A DNA stretch of 55,806 nt, taken from positions 1 through 55,806 of the forward strand of contig SUXY01000007.1 in assembly GCA_015060705.1 (NCBI GenBank). The letters are read 5' to 3'. A model generated the notes under the pieces. It saw only the letters and a list, made by a program, of their open reading frames with translations, searched no databases and was not told the origin of the DNA. The stretch comes from Bacteroides sp. (GTDB taxonomy: Bacteria; Bacteroidota; Bacteroidia; Bacteroidales; Bacteroidaceae). The position numbers were made by a program, and so were the translations under genes. Shown in pieces: positions 1 through 7,756 of this stretch; the stretch's first letter is position 1; each line of letters starts with the position of its first letter.

Positions 1-2
1 CA

Positions 3-299
3 AGCAGTCATCTGTACACATCTTCCCATTTCATCGAAGATTTTCCCGGTCGTCGCTTCCAAGTAGAAGCGGTAAGTAGTTTCGGGAAGAAGGAATTGAA
101 AACATTCCTGCAAGGTATGGAGAAGGCGAACATTACCATCCGCAACTTCCCTTCGTCCGTGGCCGACCTCCGCAAGCGTTTGAAGCTGAAAGAAGGGGGA
201 GAAGATTATGTCTTTGCCACCACTTTGGCGGATGAAAGCAAGATTCTAATAAAATGTAAAAAAGTACCTTCAGTTCTTCAAGAACTTCAGAGTTGTTGA
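3..299 (+). CDS. C-terminal part of a class I SAM-dependent methyltransferase (THUMP-like C-terminal domain), partial
   Basis: The reading frame is open from the first base of the window and reads SSHLYTSSHFIEDFPG, then continues to a TGA at 297-299, so only about 98 C-terminal residues are present. The segment with 'FPGRRFQVE', 'FGKKELKTFL', 'ANITIRNFP' and 'LRKRLKLKEGGEDYVFATT' resembles the THUMP-like C-terminal domain of Bacteroidota SAM-dependent methyltransferases thought to act on RNA. An internal TTG at 96 is not the start, because the frame and the family resemblance continue upstream of it. The SAM-binding fold lies outside the window, so the enzymatic assignment rests on family memory. 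Downstream, 300-513 holds no gene I can support. Confidence 0.6.
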   Translation, partial: SSHLYTSSHFIEDFPGRRFQVEAVSSFGKKELKTFLQGMEKANITIRNFPSSVADLRKRLKLKEGGEDYVFATTLADESKILIKCKKVPSVLQELQSC

Positions 300-513
300 T
301 TCTCAGTGGATTGGAATGAACTTCCCGGCTGAAGAATAACTAGCTCTCCATATTCCGTTTTTTTTCGCAAAACACCTTTTTCTACTCGCATTTTAGGTCG
401 GGAGTAGAGGAATTCTCTGCAGCATCTTTAAACTTATCAGAGTAGGTGCTTGCCCTAATCATCGAAGTATCGGGTGATTTTTGTCCAAGTGACGAAGTGA
501 AGGTCACTTCATT

Positions 514-1203
514 TCAAATCTCATTGAACAACAACTTGTACCCAATCCCTCGCACATTCACAATCCTTATCCGTTCATCTTTCGCCAACTTATGGCGGAG
601 TTTGGTGATGAATACATGCAGGCTTCGGGAATTGAAGAAGCTGTCGTCGCCCCAAAGTTCGAGGAGGATACTTTGGGTACTGACCACTTCATTCCGATGC
701 TCGCACAGTCGGCGGAGGATTTCCGATTCACGATGCGAAAGTTCTTGTGAGATGCCGGCATAGGTGAGTTGTTGGCTCACGGCATGGAAAAGGTAGTTGC
801 CGAGTTCGAAAATGTGGGTTTGCTCTTTTTGTATGAAAGCCTTGTGGAGCAGAGCCTTGATGCGGATAATCAGCTCCTGCATACTGAAAGGTTTCTTCAA
901 GTAATCGTTGGCACCAAGTTCGAAGCCTTCCACCACATCATTGATGCCCGAACGTGCGGTGAGGAAAAGGACAGGGGTAGTGCGGTCGGTTTGTCGGATG
1001 CGACGCACCATCTCGAAGCCGTCCATGCGGGGCATCATCACATCCGCTACTACTACTTCGGGACGTTCGGCAAAGAACATCCGCAAACCTTCTTCGCCAT
1101 GGAATGCCGTACTGATGCGGAAACCTTGTTCTTCCAAGGTATCTTTGATAATCATCGAGAGCGTCCGCTCGTCTTCCACCAAGAGTACGTGTATCTTTTC
1201 CAT
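514..1203 (-). CDS. OmpR/PhoB-family response regulator
   Basis: A 229-residue DNA-binding response regulator. The N-terminal receiver domain (about 1-120) has the acidic pocket E10/D11, the phosphoacceptor D54 in 'VVVADVMMP', T82 in 'LFLTA' and K104 in 'YLKKPF'. The C-terminal half (about 130-229) is a winged-helix DNA-binding domain with 'LSHRESEILRRLCEH' and 'VNVRGIGYKLLF', typical of OmpR/PhoB proteins. It lies just downstream of the histidine kinase at 1313-2725 on the same strand, so the two form a two-component system. A palindromic repeat (1218-1310) fills the gap between them. The target is unknown; the divergent outer-membrane protein gene at 2870 is the obvious local candidate. Confidence 0.93.
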   Translation of the reverse strand: MEKIHVLLVEDERTLSMIIKDTLEEQGFRISTAFHGEEGLRMFFAERPEVVVADVMMPRMDGFEMVRRIRQTDRTTPVLFLTARSGINDVVEGFELGANDYLKKPFSMQELIIRIKALLHKAFIQKEQTHIFELGNYLFHAVSQQLTYAGISQELSHRESEILRRLCEHRNEVVSTQSILLELWGDDSFFNSRSLHVFITKLRHKLAKDERIRIVNVRGIGYKLLFNEI

Positions 1204-1217
1204 CTGTTATACATTTA

Positions 1218-1310
1218 TTGTCATTCAGACGACCGAAAGGAGGAAGAATCTCGGTAGCATAAGGTGGGTGTTATCGAGATCCTTCGTCGCTTTGCTCCTC
1301 TGGATGACAA
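1218..1310. repeat. Imperfect palindromic REP-like element between kinase and regulator genes
   Basis: The left end reads TTGTCATTCAGACGACC and the right end GCTCCTCTGGATGACAA. These are inverted copies that continue inward through 'GAAGAATCTCG' against 'CGAGATCCTTC', with a short central loop. It resembles the GTCATTC...GAATCTC family of dispersed palindromes common in Bacteroidota genomes. It sits inside the kinase-regulator operon, so its transcript would fold into a long hairpin. Confidence 0.7.
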
Positions 1311-1312
1311 GG

Positions 1313-2725
1313 TTATATGGGGATAGTTAAAACAAATTTACTTCCTTTGCCCGGTGAACTCTCTACACGAATGCTTCCTCCGTGGAGTTCTGCCATCATC
1401 TTGATGTAATAAAGTCCTAAACCGTAGCCTTTCACGTCGTGACGGTTGCCGGTGGGTACTCTATAAAACTTATTGAACAAAAAAGGTTGCTTGTCGAGGG
1501 GGATGCCGATACCCTTGTCGATGATCGAAATCTGACACGTTTTCCCAAGAATCTGACACTTTATGCAAATATCTGCCTTTTCATCGGAGTACTTTTCAGC
1601 GTTGTCTGACAGGTTACTTATCATATTTGACAAATGGGTGCGGTCGGCACGTAGGGAAATATCTTCTTCCATTTGTAAACGGATGCTTACAGGTTTCTCT
1701 GATTTCAAGAGTTGTCGACTGATGATGTTCTCTACCATCGGGCGAAGTTCAATGGTTTCGTAGTTGAGTTGGAAGTCTTTCTTCTCCTTTCGGCTCATGG
1801 AAAGGATTTGCTCCACCAATCCGCCGAGTTGCTTCAGTTGCTCTTCCACGATGAGGTGGTATTCCTTCCGTTTTTCGGGTGTGTCGGTAGGGAAGTTGAG
1901 CAAGGAATCATTGGCGGCGTATGCTACAGCGATGGGAGTCTTCAGTTCGTGGGTGATGTTGTGGGTGAAATCCTCTTTCAGTTCCTCCACCGTCTTTTGT
2001 CGGAGGATGATGCGGAGAAGATACCAGAAGGAGATGCCCAAAATAAAGACGATGACGAGGGATGTTCCAAGGATGCCTTGCATCTGATGAAGCACTACTC
2101 GATTTGTCGGCTCTACCCACAGGCGATAGGCCATCTTATTATAAAGGTCGTAGTTATAGTAGAAACATTCGGCTTCTTGCGATGGGATATAAGTCGAAGG
2201 GTTGCTAATGGCTTGCACGGAGGTGGAGTCTTCTCGAAGGTTCACCATCTCGATGCGATGAGGCAGATAGACAATGCCTCGCATGGCTAAGGTATGGGTG
2301 AAGAGGCTATCATATAGTTGGAGATTCACTTCCGTAAATAGGTCGAGTTGGCTATGAATTCCCCGTTGAAAGTATTTGGTAAGCAGTTCGATGCTTCCGT
2401 TTTTGTCCACGGTAGCGGTGGTGGGTTCATCGACGGTTATCAAGGAATAGCCTTGTTTCCCATCAATGGTGGAGATAGTCTTGACCGTGTCTTTTAGGTC
2501 ACTGGCCACTTCTATTTGTCCGTGCTGGTTGCCGTATGTACGGAGAGAGTCGCAACGTGCCATCAGTTCGTTGTAGTCGGTCAGTTGAAGGACTTCCAAC
2601 AACGTATTGTCCATGTCCTTCTTCATGCTTTGATAGAGGCCGACCAACCAATAGGCTTGGTAAGCGAAGACACCTATCAGCGAGGTGACAATGAGGATGG
2701 CAATGGCACGAAACGGGATTTTCAT
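1313..2725 (-). CDS. Membrane-bound sensor histidine kinase
   Basis: A 470-residue sensor kinase. I chose the ATG at 2725 (MKIPFRAIAI) because the transmembrane segment begins there; the frame is open further upstream but gives an unlikely basic extension. TM1 (about 7-30) and TM2 (about 218-238) bracket a roughly 190-residue periplasmic sensor region with no recognised fold. The H-box 'DFTHNITHELKTP' puts the phosphorylated histidine at H259. The N-box is 'NMISNLSDNAEKYSD', followed by G1 'DKGIGIP' and G2 'GYGLGLYYIK', so the catalytic ATPase domain is complete. It is transcribed just before the response regulator at 514-1203 and divergently from the outer-membrane protein gene at 2870. Confidence 0.93.
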   Translation of the reverse strand: MKIPFRAIAILIVTSLIGVFAYQAYWLVGLYQSMKKDMDNTLLEVLQLTDYNELMARCDSLRTYGNQHGQIEVASDLKDTVKTISTIDGKQGYSLITVDEPTTATVDKNGSIELLTKYFQRGIHSQLDLFTEVNLQLYDSLFTHTLAMRGIVYLPHRIEMVNLREDSTSVQAISNPSTYIPSQEAECFYYNYDLYNKMAYRLWVEPTNRVVLHQMQGILGTSLVIVFILGISFWYLLRIILRQKTVEELKEDFTHNITHELKTPIAVAYAANDSLLNFPTDTPEKRKEYHLIVEEQLKQLGGLVEQILSMSRKEKKDFQLNYETIELRPMVENIISRQLLKSEKPVSIRLQMEEDISLRADRTHLSNMISNLSDNAEKYSDEKADICIKCQILGKTCQISIIDKGIGIPLDKQPFLFNKFYRVPTGNRHDVKGYGLGLYYIKMMAELHGGSIRVESSPGKGSKFVLTIPI

Positions 2726-2869
2726 CAGGTTTTTCTTTTTAGATTCTTCACGAAGATACAGAGAAATCCGATAGCTTCTTACTTTTGATAACACTAAATA
2801 AGACTTTGTAAGTGGATGGTAACACGGAGGAGGTATATAATTGTGTTTCTTTGCCCAAAAAGAATAACA

Positions 2870-4942
2870 ATGAAGAATGTACTAGTTATTGCGCTTAGTT
2901 TTGTCACACTAAGCATCCAAGCACAAAAAGACGTAAACACCGCTTATGTGGATAGCCTTTTCGGTCAGCTCCCCGAAGTGATGGTGAAAGGAGAACGTCC
3001 CGTGGTGAAAGCCCAACAAGGCAAGTTGGTTTATGACATGCCCCGTCTCTTGGAGCAACTGCCCGTGAGCAATGCTTACGAGGCGCTGAAGGAATTGCCC
3101 GGTGTTATCGAGCAGGAAGGCGGTTTGTCATTAGGTGGAAGAGGGGTGTCGGTCATTATCAACGGGAAGGTGAGTACCATGAGTAAGGAACAATTGAAGA
3201 CCTTGCTCGAAAGCACGCCCGTTGGACGGTTGGAGAAAGCGGAAGTGATGGTTGCAGCTCCGGCCCGTTATGGCATCCGTGGAGCCATGATTAATGTCGT
3301 GTTGAAAGAAACTCTCGGACAGAAACCGATGTGGTCGGGCGAAGTGCAAGGTACTTTTCAAAAAGACCGTCACGAATCAGGAAAAGGCCAAGGCGTTTTA
3401 CTCTATACGTCGAAGCGTTTTGCCTTGGACGCGATGGTGGCTTATAGCGATACCCGAAGCAGCAACCGCATGGAGAAGACTTCGTGGCATACGGTAGATA
3501 ATCAACTTCATGAATTGACACTCGATACTCGAGGAGGAGGCCGTGGCAAGCGATGGGACTATCGGCTGGGGATGGACTTTGACTTGGCGAAGAAGCATCG
3601 TTTGGGTGTGGTATATAATGGAAATCATCGGGAAGGCTATGACCATACGGAGATGCAAGGTACCGCCACGAGCGACCGCTTGACCGAGGGCATCCGCAAA
3701 CTTCATAATGTACAGGCCGATTATTACTCGTCCTTCGGATTATCGGCAGGGATGGACTTTCTTTTCTACACGAGTCCTACGGAAGAAAAGATTCATTCGA
3801 CGCTTCAAGGCGAGGAAGCGAGGTATGATAACCGGAGCAACCAGCGCATCAACCGGTGGCTGTTCTATGTCCATCAGGAACATGCCTTGAAGAATGGCAC
3901 CAACTTGAACTATGGTATCCGATATGCCACCACACACGACAATAGCTATCAGATGTATCTTGACCCGACCACCGATGAGGCTATTCTTGACCAATCCGCC
4001 AAGGACTTGCGGAAGGAATATACCTTGAATTTCTATGCCGGTGCATCGCATAGTTTCAACAATCGGTTGTCGGGCGAGGTGTCGATGGCGACAGAGCTTT
4101 ATGATGCCCGAGGCCGACATAGTTGGCATCTCTATCCCACGATGAACCTCACTTATCAGCCAGCCGACGGACACACCTTGCAATTCTCCTTCACGAGCGA
4201 TTGCATTTATCCCGACTATTGGCAGATGCAGGCTTTGGTGCAATATGTAGATAGCTATACCGAGGTACACGGCAATCCTTCCCTGAAGCCTTTCTCTAAC
4301 TACACGTTTCATCTCAACTATCTGTGGAAGAACAAGTATATGATAGGCTTGCAATATCAGGATAATCCTGATAGCTTCTTCCAACTTCCGTATCAGGAGC
4401 TTGACCGATTGGCGGAGGTGAATCAGTTTGTGAACTTCGACTTCCGCCGGTCGTGGATGCTTCAGTTGATGGCTTCGTATCGGGTGGGGAAGTGGTGGAA
4501 CGGACGTTTCTTTGCTTTTGGCGTTCTCTCTCAAGACCGGTTGGATGATTTTCACGGCATTGGTTTCAATCGCCGGAAGCTCTCGGCGGTGTTCACCTCC
4601 AACAACACCTTCATCCTATCTCGTAAGCCGAACCTTGTGGCGAATCTTTCGGGTAGGTATCAGTCGGCAGGCATCCAAGGAATCTATGACATCCGTCCGA
4701 TGGGGAGTGTGGATGCCTCGGTACAATGGACTTCTGCCAATCAGAAAGCAAAGTTGATTTTGAAAGGTGTTGACCTCTTCCGTACGTCCAGTCCTCACAC
4801 GGAGATAGATTGGGAAGGACAGCGGATGGAACGAAGCTTGGATTGGGACAACCGGAATGTTTCCCTTACCTTTATTTATAAGTTCGGTGGGTATAAGGAG
4901 AAGAAACGTGAGGCGGTGGATACTTCGCGGATGGGGAGATAA
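2870..4942 (+). CDS. Outer-membrane beta-barrel / TonB-dependent receptor-like protein (OMP_b-brl_3 type)
   Basis: A 690-residue outer-membrane protein. The ATG at 2870 gives a clean signal peptide (MKNVLVIALSFVTL, cleavage near 'SIQAQ'); an in-frame start at 2816 would add a non-signal extension. A plug-like N-terminal domain follows ('LPEVMVKGERPVV', 'ALKELPGV', 'VSVIINGK', 'RLEKAEVM', 'RYGIRGAMINVVLK'). The rest is aromatic-rich, alternating beta strands, as in OMP_b-brl_3 family proteins. No SusD partner is nearby, so it is not a standard polysaccharide-utilisation pair. It is divergent from a two-component system (starts 144 bp apart), which suggests control by that system, but no operator was identified. 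The ligand is unknown. Confidence 0.85.
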   Translation: MKNVLVIALSFVTLSIQAQKDVNTAYVDSLFGQLPEVMVKGERPVVKAQQGKLVYDMPRLLEQLPVSNAYEALKELPGVIEQEGGLSLGGRGVSVIINGKVSTMSKEQLKTLLESTPVGRLEKAEVMVAAPARYGIRGAMINVVLKETLGQKPMWSGEVQGTFQKDRHESGKGQGVLLYTSKRFALDAMVAYSDTRSSNRMEKTSWHTVDNQLHELTLDTRGGGRGKRWDYRLGMDFDLAKKHRLGVVYNGNHREGYDHTEMQGTATSDRLTEGIRKLHNVQADYYSSFGLSAGMDFLFYTSPTEEKIHSTLQGEEARYDNRSNQRINRWLFYVHQEHALKNGTNLNYGIRYATTHDNSYQMYLDPTTDEAILDQSAKDLRKEYTLNFYAGASHSFNNRLSGEVSMATELYDARGRHSWHLYPTMNLTYQPADGHTLQFSFTSDCIYPDYWQMQALVQYVDSYTEVHGNPSLKPFSNYTFHLNYLWKNKYMIGLQYQDNPDSFFQLPYQELDRLAEVNQFVNFDFRRSWMLQLMASYRVGKWWNGRFFAFGVLSQDRLDDFHGIGFNRRKLSAVFTSNNTFILSRKPNLVANLSGRYQSAGIQGIYDIRPMGSVDASVQWTSANQKAKLILKGVDLFRTSSPHTEIDWEGQRMERSLDWDNRNVSLTFIYKFGGYKEKKREAVDTSRMGR

Positions 4943-4947
4943 AGAAA

Positions 4948-4968
4948 AAGCACGGAAATTCCGTGCTT
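4948..4968. terminator. Bidirectional intrinsic terminator between convergent genes
   Basis: AAGCACGGAA and TTCCGTGCTT form a near-perfect hairpin six bases after the stop of the beta-barrel gene and just before the stop of sufE on the other strand. It is flanked by A-rich and T-rich tracts. Confidence 0.75.
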
Positions 4969-4974
4969 CTCTAT

Positions 4975-5400
4975 TTATGCCATTTTTGCTTTGAACGCTA
5001 GTGCATACATACGCATTTGCTTTACCATAGCGAGCAGACCATTGCTACGGGTCGGAGAAAGATGGTCTTTCAACCCGATGGCTTCGATGAAGTACAAATC
5101 GTTTTCCAAGATTTCATCGGGAGTATGACCGGATACGACCTTTATCAACAGGGCGATGATACCTTTTACAATGAGCGCATCACTTTCGGCTTGGAATTCT
5201 ACCTTGCCGTCTACCAAGTCGGCTTGCAACCACACACGGCTCTGGCAACCGTCGATGAGGTTCTGGTCGTTCTTGTATTCAGGGGCAAGCGGTTCCTGTT
5301 CATTGCCGAGGTCTATCAATAGCTGGTACTTGTCCATCCAATCGTCGAAGTCGCTGAATTCTTCAATCACTTCGTCTTGCAGTTCCTTGATTGTTTTCAT
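4975..5400 (-). CDS. sufE: SufE-family cysteine desulfuration protein
   Basis: A 141-residue SufE protein. SufE takes persulfide sulfur from the desulfurase SufS and passes it to the SufBCD scaffold for Fe-S cluster assembly in the cytoplasm. The acceptor cysteine is C52 in 'LIDGCQSRVWL', and the C-terminal 'LSPTRSNGLLAMV' motif is also typical. Length and motif order match the family. The gene is 12 nt downstream of the glutaminyl-cyclase-like gene on the same strand, so it is probably cotranscribed. The sufB, sufC, sufD and sufS genes are about 38 kb away in this window (43407-48192), so sufE is separated from its partners. Confidence 0.92.
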   Translation of the reverse strand: MKTIKELQDEVIEEFSDFDDWMDKYQLLIDLGNEQEPLAPEYKNDQNLIDGCQSRVWLQADLVDGKVEFQAESDALIVKGIIALLIKVVSGHTPDEILENDLYFIEAIGLKDHLSPTRSNGLLAMVKQMRMYALAFKAKMA

Positions 5401-5412
5401 ATCTGAGTGTTT

Positions 5413-6420
5413 TTATTTTTCGTTATAAATCACATCCATGACCGTTTGGCCTACAGCTTTCAATGTATTGCGGTCGATGTTGCTGATGTTGTCGTTTACG
5501 GTATGCCATGTCGGGCCGAAAGAAGAGTTTTCGTATACCGGATCGAAGTTGATGATATCCACACACGGGATGCGGGCCAATTGGTTCACATACACATGGT
5601 CATCAGTCACTTCACTTCCTTCCTGCTTTACAAAGAAACTACCGTAACCCAATTCGTGTGCCTTGTTCCAAATCTTCTTTACTTCCTTACGGGCAGTGCG
5701 ATACGAATAAGGTTCGTAATAGAAAGTACCTCCCTTACCGCCTACCATGTCGAGCAAGATACCATAGCGGGCAAAGTAACCAGGCACATGTGGGGTACGT
5801 CCCCAATATTGTGAACCCAAGCACCAGTCGTGTGGTTTGTAGCTTCCACGATGCCAAGCCGGTGTACCATAGTCTTCGGCATCGAAGAAGATGATGTCGA
5901 TACCAATGCTTGGAGCTTCTTTCTGAATCTGACGGGCGATTTCAAGCAAGATACCTACACCGCTGGCGCCATCGTTGGCTCCGTCGATGGGCTTTTTGTG
6001 ATTCTTTTCATCCGTATCATAGTCGGCATACGGACGGCTGTCCCAATGGGCGCAGAGCATTACACGCTTCTTGTTGTCGGGATTGAAAGCACCGATGATG
6101 TTGCGGGCTTTCAGGATGGTACCGTCCCATGCTTCGAGGTCGGCATATTGGTTGTATACCTTAGCACCATACTTTTCCAATTGCTTGGCGAGGTATTCAC
6201 CGCAATCACGGTGTGCTTGTGTGTTTGGCACGCGAGGACCGAAATCGGTCTGTGCCTTTACATAAGCATAGGCACTATCGGCATCGAAGGCCGGTGCCTT
6301 GATGATTACTTTCTTTTCAACGGCTTGGCTATCGTCCGATTTCTTGCTGCTACCGCAAGCTACGACTCCGGTTAGGCCCAATAAAAACATCGGTGCGATG
6401 AATAGGTTTTTAATTCTCAT
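5413..6420 (-). CDS. M28-family lipoprotein, probable type II glutaminyl-peptide cyclotransferase
   Basis: A 335-residue lipoprotein starting at the ATG at 6420. The signal peptide ends in lipobox 'GVVAC', with C22 the lipidated residue. The body is an M28-fold zinc hydrolase, but its motifs match animal-type glutaminyl cyclase better than an aminopeptidase: 'LCAHWDSRPYAD', 'GANDGASGVGILLEIAR' (D150), 'IIFFDAEDYG' (E182, D183), 'CLGSQYWG', 'ILLDMVG', 'TDDHVYV' and 'WHTVNDN' (H306) follow the order seen in human QC. Type II cyclases of this kind, which form N-terminal pyroglutamate on exported proteins, are known in Porphyromonas, Prevotella and Tannerella. A -7 box at 6441-6448 may give it its own promoter. 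An M28 aminopeptidase is the alternative. Confidence 0.8.
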   Translation of the reverse strand: MRIKNLFIAPMFLLGLTGVVACGSSKKSDDSQAVEKKVIIKAPAFDADSAYAYVKAQTDFGPRVPNTQAHRDCGEYLAKQLEKYGAKVYNQYADLEAWDGTILKARNIIGAFNPDNKKRVMLCAHWDSRPYADYDTDEKNHKKPIDGANDGASGVGILLEIARQIQKEAPSIGIDIIFFDAEDYGTPAWHRGSYKPHDWCLGSQYWGRTPHVPGYFARYGILLDMVGGKGGTFYYEPYSYRTARKEVKKIWNKAHELGYGSFFVKQEGSEVTDDHVYVNQLARIPCVDIINFDPVYENSSFGPTWHTVNDNISNIDRNTLKAVGQTVMDVIYNEK

Positions 6421-6440
6421 AAGCTTTGTTTTAGTGCGTG

Positions 6441-6448
6441 CAAAGGTA
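6441..6448 (-). promoter_or_regulatory. -7 promoter box (TACCTTTG) for the glutaminyl-cyclase-like gene and sufE
   Basis: Read on the minus strand, TACCTTTG matches the Bacteroidota TAnnTTTG box and sits about 21 nt before the start at 6420, between the M19 stop and this gene. I found no clear -33 element. It would uncouple this gene and sufE from upstream sigma-54 control. Confidence 0.5.
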
Positions 6449-6449
6449 A

Positions 6450-7742
6450 TCAAACTTTTTGTACTTCTTCCATTACACGCAGGAAGTTTCCTCCCCAAAT
6501 GCAACGGATGTCTTCTTCGCTATACCTTTCTTTCAATAAACAACGGGTGAAGTTGATCAGTTCGGAGGCCGAGGCACAACCGATGATACCTCCGTCACCA
6601 TCGAAGTCTGTGCCGATGCCCACGTGTTCAATGCCCATGATATCTACCATGTGGTTGAGGTGATTGATCGCATCTTGTAGGGTTGCTTGGCCTTCTTCTC
6701 TCAGGAAACCATTGTACAAAGTCACTTGGGCTACACCTCCCTTGGCGGCCAAGGCACGAAGCTGGTCATCCGTCAGGTTACGGGGATGATTGCAAAGGGA
6801 ACGGGAAGAAGAATGAGAAGCTACAATAGGCTTGGTGCTGATGTCGAGTGCATCGTAGAAAGTTTGGTCTCCGGCATGAGAGATGTCCACCATCATTCCC
6901 ACACGGTTCATTTCGTGGATTACTTCTTCGCCGAAGGCATTCACACCCAAACCCTCGTCGTTGAATCGGCAAGAGCCGCAAAGCTGGTTGTTACCGTTGT
7001 GGCAAAGGGTCATATATACCACACCTCGATTTCGGAAACGTTCTACATTCTGGAGGTCCTTTCCGATGGCATACCCATTTTCAATGCCTAGCATAATGGC
7101 CTTCTTTCGTTCGGCTTTCAAGCGGAAAAGGTCAGTTGGGGTGTAGGCAATGTTTACAAATTGACTGCTCTTCGCTACCATGGCTTCGATTTCATTCAAG
7201 ATGCGGTCGGCCTTGGCGGTTGCAGTTAGTAAGTCTTCATCGGTCAGTCCTTGTTGTTCCAGATAAGCGACCATAATGGTGGCATCCAAATGTCCTTCCG
7301 TCATTTTGTGGAGATCTACCAATATCTTTGGATCGCGGGAAGCGAAGTTGATTTGTTGGTCGAAGAACATAGGCGTATCGCAATGCGAGTCGAGAGTCAG
7401 GACGCGGTTGTGCAGGTTTTTGGCTTCCTTGAACAAAGCTGCTTCTTGAACGAAGTCTGCAATGTCCGAAGTCTCCTTTCCGATAATGAGTGTCGGTATT
7501 TGACGGTTGGCTGCTAGTTGAGAAAGCAATGGCTCCGGTTTGTGAGTTAAAAGGATACCATCCAAGGTATTCAGTACATTGACAAGCATATCGGCATTGT
7601 CATACGAAGGAAGAACCAAAGGGACTCCTCCGGCTTTCAATACTTCTTCAGCGAAGGTAGCATCTTGCGTGAGACCGATGAGCGGCATGGGTTGATAACC
7701 AGGGAATGTCTGATGAATATCGAGGTTCGAATTTGTTTTCAT
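6450..7742 (-). CDS. M19 membrane-dipeptidase-like protein with an N-terminal amidotransferase-like segment
   Basis: A 430-residue protein. From about residue 108 it is an M19 (renal dipeptidase) zinc peptidase: 'LDSHCDTP' (H120, D122), 'GIENGYAIG', 'VDISHAGD', 'ASHSSSRSLCNHPRN' and 'GIGTDFDGDGG' follow in family order. Such enzymes cleave dipeptides. Residues about 18-92 ('PLIGLTQDATFAEEVL', 'GGVPLVLPSYDNAD', 'LDGILLTHKPE') resemble the start of class I glutamine amidotransferases of the peptidase C26 type, but no catalytic cysteine motif follows, so this is probably a non-catalytic remnant. No signal peptide is evident. It is 14 nt downstream of the NtrY-like kinase and 29 nt upstream of the glutaminyl-cyclase-like gene. 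Confidence 0.88.
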   Translation of the reverse strand: MKTNSNLDIHQTFPGYQPMPLIGLTQDATFAEEVLKAGGVPLVLPSYDNADMLVNVLNTLDGILLTHKPEPLLSQLAANRQIPTLIIGKETSDIADFVQEAALFKEAKNLHNRVLTLDSHCDTPMFFDQQINFASRDPKILVDLHKMTEGHLDATIMVAYLEQQGLTDEDLLTATAKADRILNEIEAMVAKSSQFVNIAYTPTDLFRLKAERKKAIMLGIENGYAIGKDLQNVERFRNRGVVYMTLCHNGNNQLCGSCRFNDEGLGVNAFGEEVIHEMNRVGMMVDISHAGDQTFYDALDISTKPIVASHSSSRSLCNHPRNLTDDQLRALAAKGGVAQVTLYNGFLREEGQATLQDAINHLNHMVDIMGIEHVGIGTDFDGDGGIIGCASASELINFTRCLLKERYSEEDIRCIWGGNFLRVMEEVQKV

Positions 7743-7756
7743 AATGGAGAATGTTG

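Noticed and set aside
494..510. GAAGTGA-AGG-TCACTTC hairpin next to the response regulator stop
   Set aside because: The stem is short and no T-run follows in the direction of transcription, so I do not call it a terminator.
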